From Aphelocoma coerulescens (Eukaryota > Chordata > Aves > Passeriformes > Corvidae), in the NCBI RefSeq assembly GCF_041296385.1, contig NW_027184085.1, positions 14,916,801 through 14,980,800 on the forward strand: 64,000 nucleotides of DNA, in the 5' to 3' direction. Every line of letters starts with the position of its first letter. Position 1 is the first letter of the stretch. Shown piece by piece: positions 52,188-64,000 of the stretch. The position numbers and the translations under genes are program-made. The notes beneath the pieces were generated by a model. The model was not told the DNA's origin. It made no database searches and saw nothing but the letters and a program-made list of their open reading frames with translations.

Positions 52188-54339
52188 TTCCGTCATCTTG
52201 GGAAGAAACCTGAATCTGCACAAATACACTGGCCTTCTGTAGAGGGTTCACAGGCTCTTTTCTTTCTGTTTTGCTGTGTATAAAATTAATAGGAGTAGAG
52301 TGAAAAGGTGTTTCTAACTTGCAGGCTTCCTTTCCCTGCCAAAGAGCGTCATTCTCCAACCAGGCTAAATATCCCTCCCTAATTAGTAACAGATGCAGCA
52401 GTACGTGCACAAGTGTTGTGTCAAGAGGACATTTGGAAATCATAGCAGAAGGTGCTGTGCCAGATAGGAGAGGAGTACGTGAAGCTGAAGCAGGGAGTTG
52501 TTAGGAGAGTTCAACAGTTGTTTTGAAAAGATAGGGAGGGAAATTAGGCAGCTGTCACATGTTTTTAGGTAACATTGCACATCAAGCACATGACCCCTGC
52601 TTCTCTTCAGTGGCAGTCTTTATCTGTTATTTAGATTTGTCAAAAATGCATAGGAGTTAGAAGAGACACCTCCATAATCAATCTTCAAAATTATGCTTAA
52701 AATATCTAAGCATTTTCCTCCTGTCTGCAAATGGAGAAGCTTTATAGCAGTTTAATGTCCACCTTTTCTTTTCCCCTTTTTCTCTTGCTATCACACTGTT
52801 GTATATGGGAGGCAGACCAGATGCAATGCTGTTACTGTACTGTTGTTATTTTCATTACTTTGGACGATATTAAGAATACAGTAAATGACAATATATATTT
52901 AACAGAAATTGTTATTGGGTCTTTAAATATACTTGCACCAATCTCAACATACTTAGGCCCTCAATTCCAAATGCTGATTCTGCAAACTTTTGGGGTTTGG
53001 TTTGGTGGTCTTTTGTTGTTGTTCTTTTATGGGGATTTTTTGTGGTGGTGGCAGTGAAATTATTATTTCAGAATAGCACACTGATAAATATATTGAGTTA
53101 TACTGCAAAGTTTCTGTCAGTCTCACTCAACACCATGACTACAGTCCTTTGTATACCAGATAGGCTGCAATTCATAAATATTGGTGTTTTCACTGAATTT
53201 TTATACCAGACTTTGTAGACTAATCCAAAAGATTTAATTTTATTGTCTTTAAAAGAGATTTAAATGCAATTTTAAATATAGTTGGAGAAGTAGGATCAAT
53301 CTTACAGCCCATGAATGAGCATTGAAGAGCAGAGCCTTTGATAGGCACTGACCCATAACTGCATGACCAAGGGGGTAGAGTGGGACCTCTGGTGTCATAT
53401 GGATGAGTGTCACGCAGTATTGATACCTGATTCCCCTTCTGCTCTGTGGAGGAAGTATGTGGCTGAGAAACCTGAACTTGAATTTCACCAAAGTCATTAA
53501 CAATGGTTTTGGCATTAGGAATATGGGAGTGAGGTTGGCAGCCCTGCTGATTGCGGTGGCAAGCATTGTCAGAAACACATCGTTTTTGTTGTCCTTTGGG
53601 AATATCAGAACTCGTGCCATGTAGTTCCTACTTTCCTCATTGTTTCTCTGTACAATGAAAAGAGAGGAGTCAGGCTTCATGACAACAAGAACTCACTGTG
53701 ACCTGACAATTCATAAAACCCTGCATGAGAGCAACAGAACAGTGCCATAGGATAAGGTAACTGTGCTTGCTATGCTGGAGGAGTTTTCACCAGTTATTGT
53801 TTCCCAAGAGTTGGATACTTTGGAAAGCTTCTCTATAGACCACTTCAAACAAACTGACTGGTGTTCAGTCACAAGAAGTGTTTCCATTTCTTAAGTGTGG
53901 AAAGTAATTAATGAGGCTTCCTTTTCAGAAATATTTTTCAGGAGCACATCAAAATCATCTCAGTTCACAGAAATATGGGGCTTTGCCATATGTGGAATAT
54001 TCTAAAAGAAAGTAATTGTGGCTCAAAATTTGTAACCCTGTAGTTACACCCAACATGCTTTCAGGTTTAGAGTTACCAAATACCTTGGGACATTTTCTAC
54101 CTAATAGTTAGACTCTTGCATAAGCTGTATCTTTTAACCTTACTGTACAACACACCTACAGAAACTGCCCTGTACTGTACTGTAATTACAGGCCAGATCT
54201 ACCACTTTGCTAGCAATCATTTTCTTCAATGCATCATGAAGGATCTCTAAAATGTATTCATAATATTTATATTACTGTTATTAAGCCAGTGTGTTCTTGT
54301 GGGATTGAGCAATCTGGAGAGCTTTATAAATACTTGCAA

Positions 54340-54755
54340 ATATTGCTGACAAGCTGGAGGCAGTCCAGTGGAGGGACACTAGGATGAGTAGAGGGCAGGA
54401 GCACATGATAAACAAGGGGACGTGGAAGAAACTGACTTTGTTTTCTTTTACCTACAGGAGCTTTCATGGACAAACCAGTTTCTTCTGGGAGGTATACACA
54501 AAAAATAGGAAGGGGCAATGGTCACAAACTGCAAGAGAAGATGACCCATATGAGCATAAGAACAACATTCTGCCGACACAATAGGTTTTGCCAGAGAGGA
54601 CATAGGATCTCCATCTTTGAAATACTTGAAGCATGACAGGGCAAGCCCCTCAGCATCCTGAGCTAACTTCAAAGATGGTCCTAATTTGGCTATGAGTTTA
54701 AACTAGATGACGCCCAAGAAGTCCCTCCTAACCTAAATTATTGTCATTCTCATAA
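54340..54755 (+). mobile_element. CR1 LINE copy, diverged, with foreign middle
   Basis: The left part (tgacaagctggaggcagtcc, agtggagggacactaggatg) and the right part (caatggtcacaaactgcaag, ggatctccatctttgaaata, ttaaactagatgacgcccaa, tccctcctaacctaaattat) follow CR1 order. Between them, about 54425-54510 does not match well and the usual stretch is shortened, so there was an internal deletion or heavy divergence. Confidence 0.82.
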
Positions 54756-55049
54756 AAATATGCATCATAAATAAACACAAATTTATGTGCTCCTCTGCAC
54801 TTGCAAGCTCACTGATGACAGAAAGAGTGTAGGCAGTGGCGCTAAGGTGTTACGTGATTATGATTTGCTGCAGTCTTCTTACTGAAATATTCACAGTTGC
54901 CTGTAGTTTACCAGAATTATCTTTCACTGTGTTTTGAAAGTGTGCTCAAATTCTGGTGCTCCTGCAAGAACTCTCAGTTCTGTATGTGTGTGCTCAGTAG
55001 AAACTTGCTTGCACTTAGAAACTGAAATCTCCAAAGACCCTGACATCAC

Positions 55050-55265
55050 AGTTTGCTTAGGCTCTCCCAGCAATTAGCACTGACGAGCCTGTGTGTGCTC
55101 CCGACGGAGGTGTCAGAGCACGCTGTGTCCCAGGGCTGCAGAAATGAAGCAGAGTTTCCCCAGCAGCCAGAGCCAGCTGCTGAGGGCTGGGATGTGGCCA
55201 AGCCTGGGAAGTGAGAGCAGAAAGCCTGTCTCCTGCGGCGTTCAGTGACCCCTTTGTTGGTGCCA
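55050..55265. other. GC-richer patch of unknown origin
   Basis: About 215 bases with six CpG sites in an otherwise CpG-poor intron. Open frames run through it on both strands, none with a recognisable domain. It could be an unrecognised old repeat, a regulatory element or an unannotated exon. I cannot choose. Confidence 0.4.
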
Positions 55266-56959
55266 AAGCAGTGTGGAGGAGGGAATAGGTTCAAATTTTG
55301 TGGGGACAAAACATAAACTGGGAGAAAGGGATACAGGCAAGGGTTGTATTTAGGCAGCTGTGCGGATGTGAGCTGAAGGTGCCTTGGTGGCCTTGTAGAT
55401 GCCCATCTGCTTTGCTTAAGTGCTTCCATGCATTTGGGGCTCCTTCCTGTAGTGATGTCTCCATATTCCAGGAGAATATTCTTGAAATATTGAAATTTTA
55501 TTTGGATAGTCCTTTAGAATAAGCTTACCTGAGGCACAGTTGGATCCAGCTCTCTTGACAGCCTGATGACTGTTAACATCATGTAAATATTCCCTGAAGG
55601 TGATCTTGCATTGCGTAACTTCAGGACAGGTGAGGGTCTGTGCTGCCTGAGACATGCAGTGTGCTGGATACACAGGCAGAGAGCCAGGCTGGACTGTGTT
55701 AGACAGGGTGAAAGAAAAGGCACCTGCACAGCAGCTTGCTGTGTGTTGAAGGACTGTGGTGACACGCAAAGAAAAGATAAAGATGGTCTGAATGGAAAAG
55801 GGGAGCTGAGCACAACAACTTGAAGAGAGGATTCTGTGATAAGGGCAAGAAGCAAATGACAGGTTTGTGATACTGAGGCTCAAGAGATCACACTGGCAAA
55901 GAAATGCATAGAAACCCTCTGCATAATCCTACAGCCTGCTTTCTTCCAGAGCCTGAATTAGATCTGTATTTCTGTCTCATCAGTCTGCTGCTTCATGCCG
56001 AAGGGATGTAAATCTCACTGGCAAAGCACATGTCAAAGCAAAGGATGTATGGAATGCCAGCAATTAGGCATTTCCCATCCTGGCAGTGTTGTTGCAGTTG
56101 GAATTCAGGAAGGTTGGCTCATATTCATTATGTATTTTCTTCCTATGTACATAAGTACTTTCTTTTCACTATGCACTGGAGCTGCAGATAAAAACCCCAT
56201 AAATATGCTGGTGACTGAGATTAACCCAGGCAAATGCACCAGGAGCACACCAGTTTGGTCTCCTTAGAAGCAAGATACTAGCTTTTTAAGTAGTTAAAGA
56301 GGGAACATTTTATTATGTTTCTCTTCTCAATTTAATCTGAACAGGCCTGTAGTACATTTTGCAGAAGGGTCCCCTGCGGGAATTGTCTAGGTACACCCTG
56401 TTCTGCATGAGTAAGCATGGCAGAGCCAGCCCCACCCTGTGTTCATTTCATAATTAATTTGTGTCCTTTTTTGTGTGATAGGACTTAAACTGCTTAGGAG
56501 TCACTATGATCTTGACATGCCTAATTTACACCCAGCTTTCTAATAAGCTGTTGAAATGTTAATGGCTATTCAGTGTATCTTTGATGTGAACTTAAAAGGC
56601 AGTTTTCATAGAAGAAATTGCCATTGTGTCAACAAGAGGTTTCTCGCCAGAGTGCATGTGACAAAAAGTAAATCCATTTATAAATTCTGTAACAAATGGC
56701 TAAATGCTGCATGCAACACCCACATTATGCAAGGATCTTAGAAAGGATGACAAGGATTCTATGGCAGCAGTTTGGAGAAAGCTTTGTGGTATTTTAAGGA
56801 CTTGATACCTTTTCATTTGTAATACTTGTGAGTTTTGTTTGATGTGTTTATTGTTGCAGTCTATAAACATGCTTAGGTAAGTGTTCACAGTCACATAGCA
56901 GAGCTGTAGTTCTCACGGACCCTTCTGGACTTCAAATGGCAAAACAGAATTCACACAAA

Positions 56960-57185
56960 TCATAGAATGGCTTGGGTTGGAAGGGACATTAAAGATCATC
57001 TAGTTCCAACCCCCCTGCCATGGGCAGGGACATCTTTCAGTAGACCGGGTTGCTCAGAGTTATATCCAGCCCAGCCTTGACCACCCCCATGAATGGGGCA
57101 TCCACAGCTTCTCTAGGCAACCTGTTCTAGTGCCTTGCTACCCTCATGATGAAGAATTTCATTCTAATATGTTATTCCTAATGTT
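56960..57185 (-). mobile_element. CR1 LINE fragment, 3' end
   Basis: Plus-strand text is a textbook reverse-complement CR1 end: tcatagaatggcttgggttg, gaagggacattaaagatcat, ctagttccaacccccctgcc, atgggcagggacatctttca, then cagcccagccttgaccac and ggggcatccacagcttctct. It is 5'-truncated at about 57185. Confidence 0.95.
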
Positions 57186-57625
57186 AGTTATTCCTAGTTC
57201 TTTATATGTTCTTCCTAAATGCTTGCCAAAATGTATTTTCTGAATTTTAGTAGTGAGCTGTGTTGTCTCTATAGCAAAAACCCAGTGTTTCCTGTGGAGA
57301 AGTCAGGACAACTGTTGGATGCATCCTAATTAAATATACCAAGATAGATCCTTTCGTAAATTCTTTGGGTGGATTTTTTTTTTCTCTCCCTGGATTCAGC
57401 TAAATTAGCTTGTTTCCACCATCCCATTTCAGGAGGCTTGCTGGGAACTCTTGGTCCTAAACAGAAAACAGAACTGTGTCCTGGGACCACACCGGAATCT
57501 GTCCCTCAGCAAGCAGTCTGCTGCCAATCAGAAATGATATGTCACACATTCCCTCGTGCACACATTAGAGGCAATGTTGTCTTGAAGTCAAGTAGTGTGG
57601 GATATCAGAGGAAATAAAAGAAAAT

Positions 57626-57953
57626 AGGGGCTGAGGGAAGAAGACGTGAAGAGGATGGACCAGGCTCTGCTCGGTGATGCCAAGCAATAGGACAAGAGGC
57701 AATGGGCAGAAACTGATGCACAGGAAATTCCCCCTGAGTATGAGGAAGAACTTCTTTACTGTGCAGTGACTGAGAACTGAAACAGATTGCCGAGAGAGGC
57801 TGTGAAGTCTCCCATAATGGAGATATTAAAGAACTGTCTGGACACAATCCTATGCCATGTGCTCTGGGATGGGCCTGCTTGAGCAGAGAGGTTGGATGAG
57901 ATGACTCACAGTGGGTCCTTTCAGCCTGACCCTTTCTGTGATACTGTGAAAGC
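57626..57953 (+). mobile_element. CR1 LINE copy, low divergence, 3' end intact
   Basis: A well-preserved copy: atgccaagcaataggacaag, aggcaatgggcagaaactga, tgaggaagaacttctttact, aacagattgccgagagagg, aatcctatgccatgtgctct, then gaggttggatgagatgactc and a terminal tctgtgatactgtgaaag. It lies 440 bp from the opposite-strand CR1 at 56960-57185, so two insertions face away from each other with their 5' ends between. Confidence 0.94.
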
Positions 57954-60900
57954 ACCTTGAGGAAAAATGCAAGGAATACATCAGTGGAAGCAAAGACCTT
58001 AGGGAAGGAAGAAGGGGATAAGAAAAGAAGAAAATGAGAAGTGCAAGAGGATTTCTGCCATTAGGTTAAGTGACAAAATCTGAGTCACTGAATCCTCTGA
58101 AACAGCATGAAAGGGAATATTTTCTGTGATTGCCGCACCACAAGAATATTAGCTATTGTCTTTTTTATGAACTGGACTTAAAAAATCCTAGCATTGCCTT
58201 TCTTTTGACTTTCACCTTCCTAAGTGCCTGGCACCAAGTGTGCTCAGTTTTCACTGAAATGTATGAATGTTAATCGTACACTTGGATTAGATTTTTCCTC
58301 TAGGCACATTTTCTTGCTATTGTGTCTTGGCCTATCACACTACAACACGGCATTCAGAAACAGTGCCACACGCTTGATTTTTGAGGAATTGAAAACGAGC
58401 GGTATTTTTTGCTCTTCTGAGAGTTTACAAGATTACAAGCCGTGGTAGCCCCTTCCTTTTTCTTCATCCCTCCTATTCATCTCTCACTGATCGTGGTCTA
58501 TCATCAGTGACTGGACCCCAGAACCGTGCATCCTCTGCCTTATCTTCATGTGTAGTTCAGAAGTCACAGAGAGAGTAAATACTGCATGAACTGCTCCACA
58601 GGATTTGCAAGGGGAATAGTGATGTGTGGAGGGGGGATGATCATAACCTGTAATAAATAACTCTTTTTCCATCTGTCTCTGGCACAATCTCAGCAACAGA
58701 ATAAGCATATGGCAAAAGTTCAGGAAATACTCTGTTCCTTTAGTTCTTCAAATGACTCTTGCTTGTCGCAGCTCCGCCTAGAATTCAGAAAGGTTGGCTG
58801 TCGAACTTCCAGTTGCTGCTGACTGTTGGATGTGGTGGGTTTAGAGCAGTCAAAAAACCACCATGAATGCTGTATTTATTCTGGTAATGGAGAAATTACT
58901 AGGAGGGGTTTTTTTCACAAGGCGATACCTACTGGTCTTGTTGGTGCTAAATTACTTCATGTTAAGGGGCTTTATTAAGCTGCCTTTCCTTACAGTTTAC
59001 TTTGCCTGTGGACTAAACAGGGAATGCAGCTTAGACTTCCCCATGCTTGGCTGCACTCCCACACTGGTGCTTATACAGTAATTTGTAAGTGAGCCTGAGA
59101 GGTGCCATTTACAGACAGAAGACAGGGTAGAGTTCAAGAGAAGAGTAGAGGGCTTTACACCTTTCAAAATTGTGAATTTCATGGTACCTCTGCCATAAAC
59201 CTCCTTCTGAGCTCTCTGTATATACATTGTACATAAGCTGTGTTTTCTTCTGGTAATAAAATAGCAATTGTTGGCATACAGCTGTGAACTGACATGAGCT
59301 TGCCCAGTATTTCTTCACTAAAAGTAGAGGAGCTCATATCATGTTTGTACTACACAGCAAGTGTTACTAAGTTTGTGACGTACCGACAAGGGATAACAAA
59401 ACTAGGTTGACTGATAAAATAAATTGTAATAAACTACCACAGGTTGCTACTCATGTCTGTCTTCCTTGCAGGCCTGTCTCTTCAAAAACATTGTGAAACA
59501 GCAATAGTTGTGCCAATGAAAACCTAAAATTCCTTTAGCGTTGTATCCTATCTCCTGCATCTCCAGTGGTTGCTTGCCAAATGCACAGTGAAAAGAGTGG
59601 AGCAATCACTGAATGTGCCTTCCTCTGGTGTTGTGTGCCCTGTGGGTTTTGGAGCCAGACGTGGTACCTTGATTTATTACCTTTGAATACTTTTTGTTGT
59701 AAAGTTGAAGATTGTCCTCTTGAACATGCAGATGTAGAAAATTTTAGGATCCTAAGTGCCATGTAGTAAGGACCTTCACAGCTCAACTACAAGGAGTGGA
59801 GAAATGTGTCCTTTTGTTCCTCTGAATCTGCTACTTGCTAGTTTCATTAGCGCTTTTTTTTTTCCTTTTTATAAGTTTAAAGAGACAGTGACTAATCCAT
59901 CACAGGTCATCTCTTCTATTCTTTCTTGTTTTGTAAATCTCACTGCTTAGCTATCTCTTTTCCAGACAGGGAAGCCCTAGCACACTTGTTTTAAAAAATC
60001 TGTTCTTTAGCTTTTTTGATAGCTTTGTCTGAAAACAGCTTAGGATAGGATGTTGATTTTCCTTTCCAATTCTGATGAAGGGGGGGAGGGAACTGATGTA
60101 CCTGTGTATTCATGAATGGGTACACAAACTTCTGCCCTCCACTCCACACTTGCTTCATCCTCGGAGGTTAATTCTGTGGTAGGACTTGCACAGTGCAGCT
60201 GGGGGAGCACAGAGAGCCCCATCGTGCAAATCAGCTGCTGTCAAATGTAATAGCAGCTGTTTGAAAGAAGTTTACAGGCTTTCTGCAGTGATAATGGGCT
60301 ATGGTTCCTTGACATACCTTCCACAAGGGAGCATTAGAGGTACTCCTTTGTAGTGTTACTCCTCTAGATAGATGCTTAAGCAACTGATACTTTAATCTGC
60401 TTCTCACTTAGTATGGTTTGAAAAGGGCTTGGCACTTTTATGGGAAAAAGGATCCTGATTCGAGCTGAAAATATCTGCTGAGTGATTTCTAAAAGAAGAA
60501 AACTTGTAAAAACATATTTGATTTATGGTTCAGTGAGACGTACGTAGGCATGTTTAGGGGCCAGGTGTAGATTAATCTGTCAGCATTTTGCCACTGTCGT
60601 AAGGAATTTCCAACATGTGCCACTATGTTCCGTGTCCTTAGAACTCAAAAGGGATCACTTCTATGTTTGGTTTCCCAGCTCAGATAACAGCACAAACATC
60701 TCACCAGCAGACTGAGACCTACACTGACCTAATAGCATTATATAAGCAGTCACTTTAAGACAAGTCTAGCTGCGCCTTGCATGATAAAATTGTTCCTTAT
60801 GCCAGGGAATGTAATTTAGGCAAATGCAAATTTAGGCACAGTGTGAAGCCTATGGTGAGTAGTGGAATTGGAGCAAATTTCCACAAAATGACGTGGTGTT

Positions 60901-62184
60901 CCTAATTCCTAGTTCAAAAGCTATTTTCAAAATTAAGAACACCCGGAGTACTTACTTAGCATGAGCAAACCACTTAAGAATCACCAAACTGTTTCAGATG
61001 GAGATTTCCATGAAAAACAGGCACCTGATACTGAGATTGTCACCTCAAATGAATAAATACAAGCAAAGAGGAAAACATTTGAATACTAGATTTCTTTGTG
61101 GGGTGTGTAAGGAAGACTTAGCTCTGCTACAGATACATGTTTTATTTTAACATGGTTGTTATCTTATATCTCTGTTTTGTCATGCAGATCCTGAATCTAC
61201 TCTCACTACTCTTCCCATCTTCCAACAATTTTTCTCTCTTATGCTAGATGAGGTCACAAAAACTACTAAAGTTTTCGAGTTTTGTTTTACAGTTATCACT
61301 GCAGTCTCTTGAAGACCGTAATTTCCCTTTTTCTCTTCATTGAAATGTTGTGATTTAATTTGGATGTTTTTCTCAAGCTTAATCATCTAGAAATGAACCT
61401 GGAAATTTTACATGGTATATGTTAGTATTTTCCATCTTCATTGGTTTCTGGTTTTGCTGGAGTAATTTATACCTTGAAAATAATATTTTTACTATAATTT
61501 GACATTTCCTTTTATTCTTCTTGATAGAACTAAAAAACACAGTTAAAGATTAAGAAAAATTGAAGGAGTAAAAAAATACCTTCATTTTTTCAAATTTCAA
61601 ACAAAGTAAAGCTGGGCAGTAAACTTATACAAAACTTCATGCTGTTGTTTTTTCCTAAACCAGCTTGCTTATTAGTCTTTAATATATACATATCTCAGAT
61701 TCATTGGAGCCTAACTTGCTGGAGCTGGTTATACAGTCAACACAGAAATGTTCTTCCAAATTTCAGGTTCATTTAATCCATATAAATTTTTCACATTAAG
61801 TTCATGTGTGGCAAGTGAAAACAGTGCAAGCTGATTTCTTTTGTCTTTCATGCTCATTCCTGCTGCTGGAGCCACACTGCAGGCCAAGACAAAGGACTGA
61901 ATGTACTGCTTGTGCCTCTTACTCCACCCAGTGTACCCCTGAATCATTTTTAAACTGTGCAGAACCACTGGCACTCAGCCTTAGGCACCTCATGAGGAGC
62001 AAGGGTGGTTTCTTGTTTCTTTATTTCCCAAAATACATGCTTTCACTGCCAGTGAAAGAATTGGGCTCATCTGTGCCTGGTTGCTTGTTTCCAAATCATG
62101 GCTGTCTCCCACATGCCTGGCAAAAGCTCTTTTTTTGCAGTCACATGGAAAGATGGTTTGACAAACTGATTTGGCTGGAAAACA

Positions 62185-62220
62185 CCCTTTTCCCCATGCT
62201 CCCAACACCCCCCCCTCCCC
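62185..62220 (-). other. C-rich run, minus-strand G-quadruplex motif
   Basis: C runs of 3, 4, 3, 8 and 4 are separated by loops of 4, 5, 4 and 1 bases. On the minus strand this meets the usual rule of four G tracts of three or more with loops of one to seven. Confidence 0.75.
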
Positions 62221-63304
62221 AACACCACCTCCGGTGATAGCAGTCAGCTGCTTCCCTTCCTGGTCCATTATACCACCTGGTCATACAGGCTCTGGGGCCA
62301 GGAGAGAGCAAGTGGCCTTGGAGCCTCCTTCTTCCTGCAGCACAGCCAGCTGTGCCTACTGCAGGAGCTGGCAAGGAACTGCAGTCGAGGAGAGATCAGT
62401 ATCTCCAGGTGGCAGATCAATATCTTCATATGGCAGATCAAAGCACCTCAGCTCCTTTCTTCAGGGCATGAATTAAGCTCTTTGAAGTTAGAGGGTGAGA
62501 TTCCATGTCTTTGCACCCAGAAAGCATGCCAAGAAGCCTAGGGAGAGGAAAAGTGGTAGAGCCCACACAGAACAAGGAAGGCTTTGGGGCAACAGTAGTG
62601 GCATGTATCCATAGCACCCTGGGAAGTGTTCGGTGGGGCCATTCTGACATCACTGTGCTACAGATGTTAAAGAGGGGGTGCCAGTCTTGTTTGTAGAGAT
62701 CAGGCACAACTGATAGCACCATGGAAAGATTCCCTGTGCTCCCTTGCTTTGATAATAGTAGGAAACCCCCAGAGAGATTATCCAGCCTGTAACAGTTGAC
62801 TATCCTGTGGCTCCTGCATAAGGCAAATACATTGGTTTAGGGTGTGATCTGATTCACTGTTTAGGCTTCTCATCTGTATCTTGAGATGTTTGAGGAAATC
62901 CCTGATAGCACTGGATACTTCATGGGCAATGAAGGGACCAAACAGAGAGTAGCAGAGTTGTAGAGGGAAGGTTTCTTGGTCAGATATGAGAAGTAGGACA
63001 CAGTGTTTGTGAGGAAGTTTATGATTGGATTTATTGCTAATACAGTATCTAAATAACAACTTTATCATCTATTGCAATGATTTACATTATCTAAAGAGTT
63101 ATAAGCAGGTTCAGCTAGAAACATACAGGTTTACAGTCTTTGGTCTTGCAGAATTCACAATTACAAATCAACAAAACACCTATGGAGATGCTTTAGGATT
63201 TTTTCTACATATTTGGTTGAATCTTACTCACTTTTATCAGGTATCCAAAAGTGAGTGTTATATCTGTGGGCTGGATGGACCCTGCAGGCTGCCATGGCAC
63301 GGAA

Positions 63305-63341
63305 GAGGTATCCACACCTCAGAAGGTGTGGAGGTATCCAC
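63305..63341. other. 8-bp inverted repeat flanked by 11-bp direct repeats
   Basis: ccacacct (63312-63319) is followed by a 4-base spacer and its reverse complement aggtgtgg (63324-63331). The string gaggtatccac occurs at 63305-63315 and again at 63331-63341. The arms match T-box half-sites (AGGTGTG). Confidence 0.75.
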
Positions 63342-64000
63342 CACAGAAGCTGCCTGTGACCTTGGGAGGCCGGATTGCCCAGTTGTCCCAGTCTCCAGCA
63401 GCATTTCATACCCTTTTACTGGCTGATGTGCTCCTAAGTAAATGTAAAAATCTCAGCTCCTCCATCTCTGGAATGCATTAATTGTGCAATCACACAGACA
63501 GTTCCTCCTGCAATACCCACGTGGTGTTCCTATCTTAGGAAGAAACACACTGAACATCAGGGAAAAGGAAGAAGGATGGGAGAGACAGGGAGGAAGGGAC
63601 TGGGGAAGAAGGAGGGTGTGATGTATGCATGTAAAGTCAGCTGTCTTCCATTGCTGTCACACTGATCAAGTCAATATAAATGAGGTTCCTGGGAGCCTGA
63701 CAAAATGGGAAGACTGCATCAAATGGTTGTATGAAAACACATTGCTGGTTCTGGAAGTGTGAAGAAGGGCTTTTGAGATGTGGATTGTAACTGCACTGTT
63801 AATTTTATGTTTTCATTGCCTAAGAGCAGCAGTGTGTACTCAGAATTCCCTTGTGGAGCTGACCCTGACCACATGTGGTGCAGCAGAGGGAACACGGTGC
63901 TGTTGTGGGGAATATAATCTTTTGTATTTCAGTTGTCCTCTCTTCTTAGAACAGTTGCGTTTTTTTTTCTGCTGTAACATCTGGAGCCTTTCACCAGGAC

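Larger units (their letters stand above)
29255..64000 (+). other. GHR intron 2, 5' part (continues past the window)
   Basis: The donor of exon 2 opens this region. I looked for the next coding exon (Cys-Arg-Ser-Pro-Glu then Thr-Phe-Ser-Cys and a Trp-Thr-Asp, the start of the hormone-binding domain) by checking Trp-Asp-like tgg-ac sites for a preceding Cys codon context, and found none. The intron therefore seems to be at least 34.7 kb here. A long intron at this position agrees with the large intron 2 of mammalian GHR. The search was by eye and an exon could have been missed. Confidence 0.7.
57954..64000. other. Unassigned intron 2 stretch to window end
   Basis: No exon, RNA gene or dispersed repeat was recognised in the last 6 kb. 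It includes the C-rich run at 62185-62220 and the hairpin with flanking direct repeats at 63305-63341. Open frames up to 143 codons occur on both strands without recognisable domains. Confidence 0.55.

Noticed and set aside
53249..53680. 143-codon minus-strand open frame
   Set aside because: No domain, signal or conserved motif was seen; length is within chance range for 64 kb of six-frame sequence.
55416..55883. 155-codon minus-strand open frame
   Set aside because: It has no recognisable domain, an irregular composition rich in Ser and Cys, and overlaps other frames on both strands. No splice-site or codon pattern supports it as coding.
61185..61310. Acceptor-like tcatgcag followed by an open frame, checked as a GHR exon
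   Set aside because: The translation has no Cys or Trp pattern of the cytokine-receptor fold and does not resemble GHR.
61806..62237. 143-codon plus-strand open frame
   Set aside because: The end is a proline run encoded by the C-rich tract and the rest has no recognisable similarity. Probably chance.
1..64000. tRNA, rRNA, CRISPR array or prokaryotic operon structure
   Set aside because: No cloverleaf with A and B boxes, no spaced direct repeats and no closely packed reading frames were seen. The sequence is animal intronic DNA.

Overview
This is non-coding vertebrate DNA, almost certainly from a bird. Two things support that. First, the dispersed repeats are CR1 LINEs of avian type, in both orientations, several keeping the CR1 3' end with its short terminal repeats. 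Repeat density is otherwise low, as in birds. Second, one short exon encodes a secretion signal that reads as bird growth hormone receptor (GHR). A long-terminal-repeat-like block at about 13.3-14.2 kb resembles songbird retroviral LTRs, which hints at a passerine without proving it. In birds GHR is known to lie on the Z chromosome, so the window is probably Z-linked; the sequence alone cannot show that.

Layout: positions 1-29174 are DNA upstream of the first coding exon, probably GHR intron 1 and possibly some 5' flank. This part holds a small CR1 tail near 9.8 kb, a long CR1 fragment at 11.2-11.8 kb, another at 12.4-12.6 kb, the candidate LTR, a G-rich run at 1.9 kb and a 30-bp tandem duplication at 7.7 kb. 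GHR exon 2 is at 29175-29254 on the + strand: 10 nt of 5' leader, then ATG and 23 codons plus one base, bounded by a good acceptor and a consensus GTAAGT donor. A 40-bp uninterrupted alternating purine-pyrimidine tract (TG then TA repeats) starts 24 bases after the donor hexamer.

Positions 29255-64000 read as GHR intron 2. I looked for the next expected exon, which begins the extracellular hormone-binding domain with its Cys-rich WSXWS-family fold, and did not find it, so intron 2 probably runs past the window end. This part is richer in CR1, with copies near 43.5, 46.0, 51.0, 54.3, 57.0 and 57.6 kb. It also holds a 20-bp duplication at 43.25 kb, a 20-base A run at 52.17 kb and small palindromes at 39.77 and 63.31 kb.

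Apart from the exon I see no other protein gene, tRNA, rRNA or CRISPR. The many 60-155 codon open frames look like chance or repeat-derived frames. I found no convincing new gene system. The most useful leads are the repeat tract beside the start-codon exon, the LTR insertion, and a few regulatory-looking palindromes.
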